Shown: one piece after another, positions 1 through 7,026 of the stretch | How the letters are laid out: each line of letters starts with the position of its first letter | Numbering within the stretch: position 1 is the stretch's first letter | Assembly: GCA_002316585.1 (NCBI GenBank) | Contig: DCDU01000108.1 | Coordinates: 1,446-9,543, forward strand | Length of the DNA stretch: 8,098 bases | Source: Firmicutes bacterium UBA1047 | Lineage (GTDB): Bacteria; Bacillota; Clostridia; Tissierellales; Sedimentibacteraceae | Reading direction: 5' to 3' | The notes under the pieces: generated by a model | Told to the model about the DNA's origin: nothing | The model's input: the letters and a program-made list of their open reading frames with translations, nothing else | Database searches by the model: none | Position numbers and translations under genes: made by a program

Positions 1-28
1 ATATTTTGGTGATTGAGACTGCGTTATA

Positions 29-1177
29 TCATAATAATTTTTTAATAGTTTGTTTTGCAAATTCTTCTGCTTGTAAAATTGTTTCTATTGAATCAATTTC
101 AGAGGGTGTGTGGCTTAACATAACCCTTTCGTTTATGTTTCCTATGTCAAGGAAACTTATTTTTTTGTCTAAAAACAATTTAACGCATAGCTCATTTGAA
201 GCATTTAAAACCGCGGGCATGGTTCCTCCCGACTTTAATGCTTCAAAAGCCAAAGATAAGCATTTGAAGGTTATTAAATCCGGTTTTTCGAAGGTTAAGG
301 TACCGATATCAAATAATGATAAGCTTTTATTGCTGTTTTCCATACGGTGAGGATAAAATAGAGCAAATTGTATGGGAACACGCATATCCGGCAGTCCAAG
401 CTGTGCAATGGTTGAATGGTCTTTAAATTCAACACCGGAATGCACTATGCTTTGGGGGTGTACAACGACCTCTATCTGCCCGGGTTCTATATTAAACAAA
501 AATTTAGCTTCAATTACTTCTAACCCTTTGTTCATTAATGTTGCCGAATCGATGGTTATTTTTCTGCCCATTGACCAGCTTGGATGCTTAAGTGCATCTT
601 TTACGGTGACGTTTTTTAAGTATTGTTCGTCTTTTCCTCTGAAGGGTCCCCCTGAAGCCGTCAAGATTATTTTATTTACCGCTTCTTTTTCATTTGCCAT
701 GAGGCATTGGAAAATAGCACTGTGTTCACTGTCAACAGGAAGTATAGCTGCGTTATGTTTTTTTGATAAATCCATTATGTATTTTCCGCCGGTCACTAAT
801 GTTTCCTTATTGGCAAGGGCTATTGTTTTTCCTTTCTTTATAGCAGCTGCCGTTGGCTTAAGTCCAATCATTCCTGATACTGCAGTTACAATAATTTCGC
901 TTTTATCATATTCCGCAACGGCAATTAAGCCTTCCATTCTCGAAACAATTTCTGTTTTTATGTGGGAAGGCAGCATTTTTTTTAATGCAAGTGCATTATT
1001 TTCATCCATTACGCAGCAGATATCGGGATTAAATTCAATTATTTGCTCTTTTAACAGCTCAATATTTTTATTTCCTGAAATTGCCGCAACCGTGATTTTA
1101 TCCGAATGTTCACGCACAACATCCAATGTTTGAGTTCCGATTGAACCGGTGGAACCTAATATACTGATATATTTCAT
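29..1177 (-). CDS. dxr: 1-deoxy-D-xylulose 5-phosphate reductoisomerase
   Basis: Converts 1-deoxy-D-xylulose 5-phosphate to 2-C-methyl-D-erythritol 4-phosphate with NADPH, the committed step of the cytosolic DXP (MEP) route to isoprenoids and the target of fosmidomycin. The 382-residue product is full length (E. coli enzyme 398). Visible motifs: the NADPH-binding ILGSTGSIG near residues 6-14; PVDSEHSAIFQ at 147-157, whose D149 and E151 are metal ligands; the substrate-covering loop HPSWSMG at 198-204; MNKGLE at 215-220, with E220 the third metal ligand; VVHPQSIVHS at 238-247; and PAVLNASNE at 321-329. The ATG start is preceded by AAGGAG (complement of 1183-1188) with a five-base gap. The gene is divergent from thrC. 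Only 28 bases follow its stop, and no start codon for a next gene is visible there. The long plus-strand open frame inside it is a shadow. Confidence 0.97.
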   Translation of the reverse strand: MKYISILGSTGSIGTQTLDVVREHSDKITVAAISGNKNIELLKEQIIEFNPDICCVMDENNALALKKMLPSHIKTEIVSRMEGLIAVAEYDKSEIIVTAVSGMIGLKPTAAAIKKGKTIALANKETLVTGGKYIMDLSKKHNAAILPVDSEHSAIFQCLMANEKEAVNKIILTASGGPFRGKDEQYLKNVTVKDALKHPSWSMGRKITIDSATLMNKGLEVIEAKFLFNIEPGQIEVVVHPQSIVHSGVEFKDHSTIAQLGLPDMRVPIQFALFYPHRMENSNKSLSLFDIGTLTFEKPDLITFKCLSLAFEALKSGGTMPAVLNASNELCVKLFLDKKISFLDIGNINERVMLSHTPSEIDSIETILQAEEFAKQTIKKLL

Positions 1178-1182
1178 GATTT

Positions 1183-1234
1183 CTCCTTCTTAGACAACTA
1201 AATATACTCTATGTTATTTTACCATACTATTATA
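1183..1234 (-). promoter_or_regulatory. Candidate dxr promoter and ribosome binding site
   Basis: Read on the minus strand, a consensus TATAAT lies at 1234-1229 just downstream of a run of eight T, but its -35 partner 17-18 bases upstream is poor. A second option is TGGTAAAAT (TAAAAT at 1221-1216), an extended -10 form. AAGGAG at 1188-1183 is the Shine-Dalgarno site. Because dxr has a divergent neighbour, a promoter must lie in this spacer, but which -10 is used cannot be settled by eye. Confidence 0.35.
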
Positions 1235-1307
1235 TTAAAAAAAAGTCATATTTAAGAAGTGTGTAAGCGGGTGTAAAGTGTTTGCGATTGCTTTATTAAA
1301 AAAACAC

Positions 1308-1336
1308 TTGTAATTATATTGAGAACAGTATATGAT
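1308..1336 (+). promoter_or_regulatory. Likely sigma-A promoter of the thrC operon
   Basis: TTGTAA (1308-1313) and TATGAT (1331-1336) are separated by exactly 17 bases and resemble the housekeeping -35 and -10 boxes. The start of transcription would be near 1343, leaving a leader of about 25 bases before the ATG at 1368. That is too short for a T-box or other riboswitch. The -10 box overlaps the upstream in-frame ATG at 1332, which argues against translation starting there. No closer match to both boxes was seen in the spacer. Confidence 0.55.
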
Positions 1337-1357
1337 ATATTATTATACGGAAAATAT

Positions 1358-1364
1358 GGAGGGG
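1358..1364 (+). promoter_or_regulatory. Ribosome binding site that sets the thrC start
   Basis: GGAGGGG sits just before the ATG at 1368, with five bases between GGAGG and the start codon. No comparable site precedes the in-frame ATG at 1332, and the ATG at 1356 overlaps this site itself. It therefore selects 1368 as the start codon. Confidence 0.8.
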
Positions 1365-1367
1365 TCA

Positions 1368-2861
1368 ATGTTTCAAAGTTATGAAAGCACAAGAAATTCA
1401 AAGTTTAAGTCTACTGCATCCAAAGCTGTGCTTAAGGGAATCGCCGATGACGGCGGATTGTTTGTAATGAGAAATTTAGAAGATAAAAAAATCGACATAA
1501 ATAATTTAGTCGGGAAAAATTACATGGGAATCGCTGAAATTGTGCTAAGTATAATGCTTGATGATTTCTCAGAGGATGTTATAAAGAAATGCATAAGAAA
1601 TGCATACTCTGATAAGTTTGGCACAGAAGAAATAACTCCTGTTGTGAAGTTGGGAGAAAATTATGTGGTAGAGCTTTTTAACGGTCCTACATCTGCATTT
1701 AAGGATGTGGCGCTTTCAATATTGCCTCATTTGATGACAGCTTCATATGAAATGAATGATATGGAAGGTGAAATAATAATTCTTACCGCTACCTCAGGAG
1801 ATACGGGCAAGGCTGCATTGGAAGGGTTTAAGAATGTTGGGGGAACAAAGGTTATAGTTTTTTATCCCGAAGGTGGGGTCAGTGAGGTTCAAAAGGCACA
1901 AATGGCAACTCAGGATGGGAAGAATACATATGTTTGTGCAATCAGAGGGAATTTTGACGATGCTCAGACCGGAGTTAAAAATATATTTGCTGACGAAAAA
2001 ATCAATAGAGAAATGGCTGCAAAAAATAAAGTTTTGTCATCTGCTAATTCCATTAATATCGGAAGATTGGTTCCCCAAATAGTTTATTATTTTTATTCTT
2101 ACATGAAGTTAATCGAAAAAGGGGATATAAAAATTTGTGACAAGGTGAATTTTGCGGTACCTACGGGGAATTTCGGTAATATTTTGGCAGGCTATTACGC
2201 GAAAATATTGGGGCTTCCAATAAACAAACTCATTTGTGCTTCCAATGAAAACAATGTTTTGTATGACTTTATCAAGACCGGAGTATACGATAAAAACAGG
2301 GAATTTCATAAAACTATTTCACCTTCGATGGATATTTTGGTATCAAGCAATCTTGAAAGGTTGCTGTACTATTTATGCGATAAAAATAACCAAACGGTTA
2401 ATGCGCTGATGGAGAAGTTAAATAACACAGGTAAATACGAAATAAGCAGTGAAATGATGGAAAAGCTTAGTAATGATTTTTACGGAGGATGTGTTTTTAA
2501 GGAAGATGCCCAAAAAACCATTGACAGCGCCTTTGAAAAATACGGATACCTTCTTGATACGCACACTGCCGTGGCATATAAAGCTCTTGAAGATTATAAG
2601 ACAAGCACAGGGGATGATTCCGTAAGCTTAGTTCTTTCAACCGCTAGTCCGTTCAAATTTTCCAAAAGTGTTTATGAATCATTGTTCGGCAAAGCAAAGG
2701 ATGATGAATTTGAGCTGATGGAAGAGCTGTCCGAAAAAACTAAGGTAAAAGTTCCCGAGAATTTAAAAAATCTTAAAGCTAAAGAAGTGAAGCACCGTGA
2801 AGTTTGCAGTATAGATGAAATGGGAAATTATGTAACATATGTTTCAAATAAATTAAATTAA
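1368..2861 (+). CDS. thrC: Threonine synthase
   Basis: Pyridoxal-phosphate enzyme that turns O-phosphohomoserine into threonine and phosphate, the last step of threonine synthesis in the cytosol. The start at 1368 gives 497 residues; the open frame extends to an ATG at 1332, but that codon overlaps the promoter -10 box and lacks a ribosome binding site. The N-terminus has the family pattern YESTR followed by GIADDGGLFV. Lys112 in LFNGPTSAFKD is the expected Schiff-base lysine. TATSGDTGK (140-148), SSANSINIGRLVPQ (224-237) and PTGNFGN (265-271) form the cofactor- and phosphate-binding parts. The C-terminal HTAVAYKAL and ASPFKF segments match the long, E. coli/yeast-like form. It is the first gene of a plus-strand operon, 14 bases ahead of thrB. 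Confidence 0.96.
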   Translation: MFQSYESTRNSKFKSTASKAVLKGIADDGGLFVMRNLEDKKIDINNLVGKNYMGIAEIVLSIMLDDFSEDVIKKCIRNAYSDKFGTEEITPVVKLGENYVVELFNGPTSAFKDVALSILPHLMTASYEMNDMEGEIIILTATSGDTGKAALEGFKNVGGTKVIVFYPEGGVSEVQKAQMATQDGKNTYVCAIRGNFDDAQTGVKNIFADEKINREMAAKNKVLSSANSINIGRLVPQIVYYFYSYMKLIEKGDIKICDKVNFAVPTGNFGNILAGYYAKILGLPINKLICASNENNVLYDFIKTGVYDKNREFHKTISPSMDILVSSNLERLLYYLCDKNNQTVNALMEKLNNTGKYEISSEMMEKLSNDFYGGCVFKEDAQKTIDSAFEKYGYLLDTHTAVAYKALEDYKTSTGDDSVSLVLSTASPFKFSKSVYESLFGKAKDDEFELMEELSEKTKVKVPENLKNLKAKEVKHREVCSIDEMGNYVTYVSNKLN

Positions 2862-2875
2862 TACGAGGTGAAAAA

Positions 2876-3757
2876 GTGGTTAAAGTGACAGTTCCGGCAT
2901 CTACTGCCAACATAGGACCTGGTTTTGACACCTTAGGGCTTGCTCTTAATTTGTATAATGAGTACATTTTTGAGGAAATCGACAAGGGGCTTATAATTGA
3001 AGGGTGTCCGGATGTATTCAACAATAAAAACAATTTAGTTTACAAGTCGTTTGTAATTACAGCAAGGAAATTAGGGAAAAAAGTCAAAGGGTTAAGAATT
3101 ACAATGAATACGCAGATACCTGTATCAAGGGGATTAGGAAGCAGCTCCGCATGCATAGTCGGAGGAGTGTACGGCGCTAATTGCCTTTACAATGGAGGTT
3201 TGTCAAAGGATGAGCTGTTTAAAATTGCAGTTATGATTGAGGGACATCCGGATAATATCGCACCTTGTGTATACGGTGGTTTAACCGCATCCATTGTAGA
3301 AAATGATAAGCCTTACACCATGCATTACGATATAAATGATAAACTGAAGTTTTGCGCGCTGATTCCTGATTTTGAAACATCAACCGAGCAAGCGAGAAGT
3401 CTTCTTCCCAAAAAGGTTAATTTTTCCGATGCCGTATTTAATATTTCTCGGGTTTCATTTTTGCTGAAGGCGCTGGAAAACGGCGATATAAATATGATAG
3501 GTATGGCATTGAAGGATAAGCTTCACCAAGTATACCGAGCCGCTTTAATTTATGAATGCGACGATGTGTCTGAAATTTGCGTTGCTAACGGTTCATCCGC
3601 TTTATTTATCAGCGGTTCGGGACCTACATTAATGAATATAACCGATAATGATAAATTGCCGGTAATAATTAAGGATGGTATCGGTAAATTAAAACACGGA
3701 TGGAAAATTAAATTGCTTAAAACCGATAAAAACGGAGCTAAAGTGGAGGCAATATAA
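2876..3757 (+). CDS. thrB: Homoserine kinase
   Basis: Phosphorylates homoserine with ATP to O-phosphohomoserine, the substrate of the adjacent thrC product. A member of the GHMP kinase superfamily, 293 residues, close to the usual length of about 300. Motifs: N-terminal VPASTANIGPGFDTLGLAL (6-24); the ATP-binding loop IPVSRGLGSSSA (81-92); EGHPDN (122-127), which is typical of homoserine kinases; and the C-terminal glycine loop SGSGPT (246-251). Translation starts at GTG 2876, with GAGGTG at 2865-2870 five bases upstream; no ATG lies upstream in frame. The 14-base gap after thrC indicates cotranscription. The preceding pathway enzyme, homoserine dehydrogenase, is not in the window. Confidence 0.96.
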   Translation: MVKVTVPASTANIGPGFDTLGLALNLYNEYIFEEIDKGLIIEGCPDVFNNKNNLVYKSFVITARKLGKKVKGLRITMNTQIPVSRGLGSSSACIVGGVYGANCLYNGGLSKDELFKIAVMIEGHPDNIAPCVYGGLTASIVENDKPYTMHYDINDKLKFCALIPDFETSTEQARSLLPKKVNFSDAVFNISRVSFLLKALENGDINMIGMALKDKLHQVYRAALIYECDDVSEICVANGSSALFISGSGPTLMNITDNDKLPVIIKDGIGKLKHGWKIKLLKTDKNGAKVEAI

Positions 3758-3759
3758 AC

Positions 3760-3786
3760 CTGTCATTATAGCGCTCAGGATGGCAG
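3760..3786. repeat. Imperfect palindrome in the thrB-ACT gap
   Basis: CTGTCATT (3760-3767) faces GATGGCAG (3779-3786), giving eight base pairs as RNA, two of them G-U. The centre is TATAGCGCTCA with the self-complementary AGCGCT (3770-3775). It contains the weak upstream ATG at 3780. It looks like a worn copy of a palindromic intergenic repeat, since restoring a few bases would make it nearly perfect. There is no T-run after it, so it is not a standard terminator. Confidence 0.4.
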
Positions 3787-3805
3787 ACTTTGTAATCATA
3801 AAGAA

Positions 3806-3813
3806 AGAGGTGG
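3806..3813 (+). promoter_or_regulatory. Ribosome binding site that sets the ACT-protein start
   Basis: AGAGGTGG lies just upstream of tandem ATG codons at 3819 and 3822, at good spacing for either (GAGG ends eight bases before 3819). The in-frame ATG at 3780 has no such site and falls inside the imperfect palindrome, so initiation at 3819 or 3822 is preferred. Confidence 0.75.
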
Positions 3814-3818
3814 ACAAT

Positions 3819-4256
3819 ATGATGAAGAAATACTTGATTGTGAGTAAAAAAATACTCCCGGATGTTTATGAAAAAGTGATTGAGGCAAGAAATTTGATTA
3901 ATAACGGAAGTGTGAAGGGCATAAGTGAAGCAGTTAAAGTTGTTGGTATAAGCAGAAGCACTTACTATAAGTATAAGGATTATGTATTTTCTCCTGCTGA
4001 AAACTCAATCGGCAGAAAAGCCGTAATTTCAATGATGCTAAAACACGAAAAAGGAGTGCTTTCAAATGTTTTGAACTATTTGTCCCAGGAAAATGCGAAT
4101 ATTCTTACTATTAATCAGAGTATTCCCATAAACGGCAAAGCATCCGTCAACGTATCATTGGATATTTCTGATTTAAACAAATCTATGGATGATGTAATAG
4201 CGGAAATGAAAAAAATAAAAGGCGCAAGTTCGGTAAAATTGTTATCGATTGAGTAG
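3819..4256 (+). CDS. ACT-domain protein, PheB/UPF0735 family
   Basis: A small putative regulator. The start at 3819 (or 3822) gives 145 (or 144) residues, matching this family's usual 145-150; the open frame reaches back to 3780 but that start is poorly supported. The N-terminal half (about 1-58) contains ISEAVKVVGISRSTYYKYKDYVF (34-56), which resembles a helix-turn-helix and is characteristic of the family. Residues about 68-145 form an ACT domain, the fold that binds amino acids in many metabolic enzymes and regulators. In Bacillus the related pheB lies beside pheA (prephenate dehydratase); here the neighbour is thrB, 61 bases upstream, so threonine or a related compound is a plausible ligand, but that is inference. 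No catalytic domain is present. The stop codon overlaps the ribosome binding site of the next gene. Confidence 0.88.
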   Translation: MMKKYLIVSKKILPDVYEKVIEARNLINNGSVKGISEAVKVVGISRSTYYKYKDYVFSPAENSIGRKAVISMMLKHEKGVLSNVLNYLSQENANILTINQSIPINGKASVNVSLDISDLNKSMDDVIAEMKKIKGASSVKLLSIE

Positions 4257-4264
4257 GTGAGATT

Positions 4265-5473
4265 ATGTATGGGTTGGTATTGGAAGGCGGAGGGGCTAAG
4301 GGCGCCTATCATGTGGGTGCATATAAGGCCATAAGAGAATTAAATATAGAAATCGGAGGAATTGCCGGAACTTCTATAGGAGCCATTAATGGGGCAATGA
4401 TGGTTCAGGGTGACTATGACTTATTGGAAAAGGTATGGCACAGCATTAATTCCTATGAATTGTTTGATCTTGACGAAAAAGTTATAGATGATTTGAAAAA
4501 TTTCAATCTTCATGACATTAATTTTTCATATCTTTTGCATCAATCCAAGGAAATACTAAGCAATCGGGGTTTGGACACATCAAAAATAAGGGAATTGTTT
4601 GATAACTATATTGATGAGGAAAAAGTACGCAGTTCAAATATTGATTTTGGAATAGTAACTGTAAATTTAACCGATAAGAAGCCAATGGAGCTTCTCAAGG
4701 AGGATATACCCAAGGGAAAATTAGTTGATTTTTTGATTGCAAGCGCAAATCTTCCTGCATTCAGAATTGAAGAAATGGATGGTAAGAAATATTTAGACGG
4801 AGGATTTTACAATAATCTTCCCATAGATATTCTTGCAGACAAAGGATACAAGGATATTATTGCCGTAAGAACTATGGCGATGGGTATTGTCAGAAGGGTT
4901 AAAATTAAAAATTTAAATGTAATTTATATTCAGCCGGTGGAAAGCTTGGGCTCAATGCTTGGGTCGCTGGATTTTAACAGGGAAAGAGCTGAAGGGTATA
5001 TTAAGCTTGGTTATTATGATGCCATGAAAGTCTTTAAGAAGCTTAAAGGCTATAAATACTATTTAGCTCCATTTGAAGGCAGCTTTATAAATGTATTGGT
5101 TGATTTTTATAACGAATATAAGGAGAAATTAATTAATATAGGAAAATTTTTAGGCTATGAGGATATATGCGAGGACAGAATGTTTTTTGAAAAAATTCTG
5201 CCAAGATTAGAATTAATTTTGGACATGAGGGGCAAAAATGACTATCAGGATATTTGCATAAGATTTTTTGAAAGAATTGCCGAAAAGTATGAGATTGAAA
5301 GATTTAAAATATATAATGCAGAGGAATTCATAAAACTGACAATTGAAAAATTCAGAGAAAATCCTACGGTATTTATAAAAAACGTGCCTAATTTTGTGAA
5401 ACAAAACAGGTTATTGTCATTGGCTGTTAAGGATGATTTGGTTATTGAAATTTTTGCGGAGTTGTTCCTTTAA
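4265..5473 (+). CDS. Patatin-like phospholipase family protein
   Basis: A predicted cytosolic serine lipid acyl hydrolase of 402 residues. The patatin fold is clear: oxyanion loop EGGGAKGAYHVG (7-18); nucleophile elbow GTSIG (35-39) with Ser37; the ASANLPAF segment (159-166); and DGG (178-180), whose Asp178 completes the Ser-Asp dyad. These residues predict an active enzyme; the lipid substrate is unknown. No signal peptide or clear membrane helix is seen. Residues from about 225 to 402 lie beyond the recognisable patatin core, are rich in Lys, Glu, Phe and Tyr, and match nothing I recognise. AGGTGA (4255-4260) overlaps the ACT gene's TAG stop and serves the ATG at 4265, eight bases after that stop, so translation is probably coupled. 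It is the last gene of the operon. Confidence 0.9.
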   Translation: MYGLVLEGGGAKGAYHVGAYKAIRELNIEIGGIAGTSIGAINGAMMVQGDYDLLEKVWHSINSYELFDLDEKVIDDLKNFNLHDINFSYLLHQSKEILSNRGLDTSKIRELFDNYIDEEKVRSSNIDFGIVTVNLTDKKPMELLKEDIPKGKLVDFLIASANLPAFRIEEMDGKKYLDGGFYNNLPIDILADKGYKDIIAVRTMAMGIVRRVKIKNLNVIYIQPVESLGSMLGSLDFNRERAEGYIKLGYYDAMKVFKKLKGYKYYLAPFEGSFINVLVDFYNEYKEKLINIGKFLGYEDICEDRMFFEKILPRLELILDMRGKNDYQDICIRFFERIAEKYEIERFKIYNAEEFIKLTIEKFRENPTVFIKNVPNFVKQNRLLSLAVKDDLVIEIFAELFL

Positions 5474-5478
5474 AGGAA
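5465..5478. repeat. 14-base perfect palindrome over the patatin stop codon
   Basis: TTCCTTTAAAGGAA reads the same on both strands and contains the TAA stop of the patatin gene (5471-5473). It abuts the strong hairpin that begins at 5478. It may add to a termination or RNA-end structure, or be incidental to the Leu-Phe-Leu-stop codons. Confidence 0.5.
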
Positions 5479-5499
5479 GGGGGACATGCGTGTCCCCTT
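5478..5499. terminator. Hairpin between convergent genes, probable two-way terminator
   Basis: GGGGACA (5480-5486) and TGTCCCC (5491-5497) form a perfect seven-pair stem around the loop TGCG, extended by a G-T and an A-T pair to 5478 and 5499, and by weaker pairs to 5474 and 5503. It sits four bases after the patatin stop and two bases beyond the amidase stop, where a shared terminator is expected. Neither strand has a good T-run after it: the plus strand continues ACTTAATTG and the minus strand TCCTTTAAAGG. Termination may therefore be weak, or the hairpin may mainly protect RNA ends. Confidence 0.6.
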
Positions 5500-5501
5500 A
5501 C

Positions 5502-6905
5502 TTAATTGAAATAATCAATTATTCCGTCTGCTATTTTTTCCGCAACTGTATTTTGGAAGCTAATGTTGTGGATATTCATTTCTTCCTTTGGATTAGACAT
5601 AAATCCTATTTCTATCAATGCAGCGGGGGTGTTTGTTTCTCTCAGCACCTCATAGTTGCGGTCTAATATTCCGTCTCTGTATACTCCGTTAATGGTAATT
5701 GCATTTAAATAAATTGCTTCAGCTAAATTGTAGCCATAGGACGGGTCCTTGTGATTTATTGTATTGTAATAGGTTGATAAACCGAAATAATTGCTGTTGG
5801 TCAATGAATTGTGATGAATTGACAGAAGTATGTCAGCTCCTAATTTATCAGCCATTCTGCCTCTATCCTTGTTTGTAATATATGTATCATTTGTTCTTGT
5901 CATATAGACGGAGGCGCCTGCTTTATTCAGTATTTCTTTTAAATTGAAGGCAACATCCAAGTTTATGTGTTTTTCATATTTTCCGGAGAAACTTATTGAT
6001 CCGGGGTCGTGACCGCCGTGACCGGGGTCAAGAAGAATTACCCTTCCCTCTAAAGGAAGGACTTCTTCTAAATAATTGCTGTTGCACCAGCCTGCATATC
6101 CATTTTTTGTTACTATTTTATCCCATCCGTTTTGGGAAGCTAGCACCTTGACTAATTCGCCCTTTTTCAGCGCTAATATTATATTGTATTCAGAGGAAGG
6201 ACCTGTCCTGACATTTAAGCTGTCAGTGGCTTTTTTATAATTTTTTTGCTCCTCTGCATAGCTGTTTAAGTCATGTGTCACAAGCCACCCTGCCACATAT
6301 CCGTAACTTTTGTCATTAAGCCTGATTTTATACCATCCGTTTTCTTCTCCTACAACCTCAAAGGAATCATTTTTATTGCCCTGAGCTGCTACATCACTGC
6401 TTAATGAAGCACTGCTTCTTATATTAATTTTATCATAAAGGAAATATATTTTTTCCGACTGTTTGTATTCGATGTCCGTTAACCAGCTTGCAATATAATA
6501 TTCATTGTCATTGTATTCGATTATGTGCCAGCTGTGATATGTATCTATGTATTTTGCCTTGGCTCCCGGTTTTAACTGTCCCACCTGTTTTGAACCGGTT
6601 GTAGGCGATGTTCTGATGTTGATACTGTGTTCCGTATTGTTAACGACATATTTTTCGGAAGGAACTGTTATGAAATATTTTTCAATCCATCCGGTTTTTC
6701 CGTCTTGGGTTTTAACTTTGCACCATTCACCTTCTTGCTGAATAATTTCAACCTTTGAGCTGATTTTCAAGGTGCTTTTTATATCTGAGTTAAGATTGCT
6801 GTTACTATAAAGTGCAATATTAGATATATTTGTATAGCCTGTTGAGCCATATGCATATATATTTATAAAAAGCAATACAATAATTATTAATATAGTTTTC
6901 TTCAT
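5502..6905 (-). CDS. Secreted N-acetylmuramoyl-L-alanine amidase with four SH3-like repeats
   Basis: A cell-wall hydrolase that cuts the bond between N-acetylmuramic acid and L-alanine in peptidoglycan. The 467-residue protein starts with a signal peptide (MKKT, a hydrophobic core, probable cleavage near AYG at 18-20) and acts outside the membrane. Four bacterial SH3 repeats follow at about 27-79, 85-142, 150-209 and 222-279; INIRTS, INIRSS and LNVRTGPS mark repeats two to four, and the first is the most diverged. The Amidase_3 domain spans about 287-467. Zinc ligands are His296 (DPGHGG), Glu311 and His364 (SIHHNS), and the catalytic glutamate is Glu432 (IEIGFMSN); all are present, so it should be active. 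AAAGGAGG (complement of 6912-6919) lies six bases before the ATG. It may serve in wall turnover, division, sporulation or germination; the sequence does not say which. Confidence 0.95.
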   Translation of the reverse strand: MKKTILIIIVLLFINIYAYGSTGYTNISNIALYSNSNLNSDIKSTLKISSKVEIIQQEGEWCKVKTQDGKTGWIEKYFITVPSEKYVVNNTEHSINIRTSPTTGSKQVGQLKPGAKAKYIDTYHSWHIIEYNDNEYYIASWLTDIEYKQSEKIYFLYDKINIRSSASLSSDVAAQGNKNDSFEVVGEENGWYKIRLNDKSYGYVAGWLVTHDLNSYAEEQKNYKKATDSLNVRTGPSSEYNIILALKKGELVKVLASQNGWDKIVTKNGYAGWCNSNYLEEVLPLEGRVILLDPGHGGHDPGSISFSGKYEKHINLDVAFNLKEILNKAGASVYMTRTNDTYITNKDRGRMADKLGADILLSIHHNSLTNSNYFGLSTYYNTINHKDPSYGYNLAEAIYLNAITINGVYRDGILDRNYEVLRETNTPAALIEIGFMSNPKEEMNIHNISFQNTVAEKIADGIIDYFN

Positions 6906-6937
6906 CTTAATCCTCCTTTAGCGGATATTCTGATTTA

Positions 6938-6965
6938 GGCATTTAGAGCATAGCGCTAAGGTGCT
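6938..6965. repeat. Imperfect hairpin sharing a core with the 3760-3786 palindrome
   Basis: GGCATTTAG (6938-6946) can pair with CTAAGGTGCT (6956-6965) with one bulged G and two G-T pairs, leaving a nine-base loop. Its right part TAGCGCTAAGG (6951-6961) matches TAGCGCTCAGG at 3769-3779 in ten of eleven positions. On the minus strand it lies in the amidase leader, where the G-T pairs become mismatches, so it is less stable in that transcript. It may be a degenerate intergenic repeat or a coincidence. Confidence 0.3.
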
Positions 6966-7026
6966 GATTTCAGTTGTTAAGGAAATTTAATATTATAATA
7001 TACGGAATATTTATTTTAACTTGTAA

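Noticed and set aside
6..350. Plus-strand open frame of 114 codons at the left end
   Set aside because: Antisense to the 3' part of dxr, with no motif and no ribosome binding site.
372..1133. Plus-strand open frame of 253 codons inside dxr
   Set aside because: It lies wholly antisense to a clearly conserved dxr, shows no family motif and has no good ribosome binding site; it is a shadow of the dxr codons.
2779..3033. Minus-strand open frame across the thrC-thrB junction
   Set aside because: Antisense to two well-supported genes, with no motif and no ribosome binding site.
3780..3818. N-terminal extension of the ACT protein to the ATG at 3780
   Set aside because: This ATG lies in the imperfect palindrome with no ribosome binding site, while 3819/3822 have AGAGGTGG and give the usual family length.
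6990..7001. ATATTATAATAT, a 12-base palindrome
   Set aside because: Pure A/T palindromes are frequent by chance in such DNA and nothing links it to a function.
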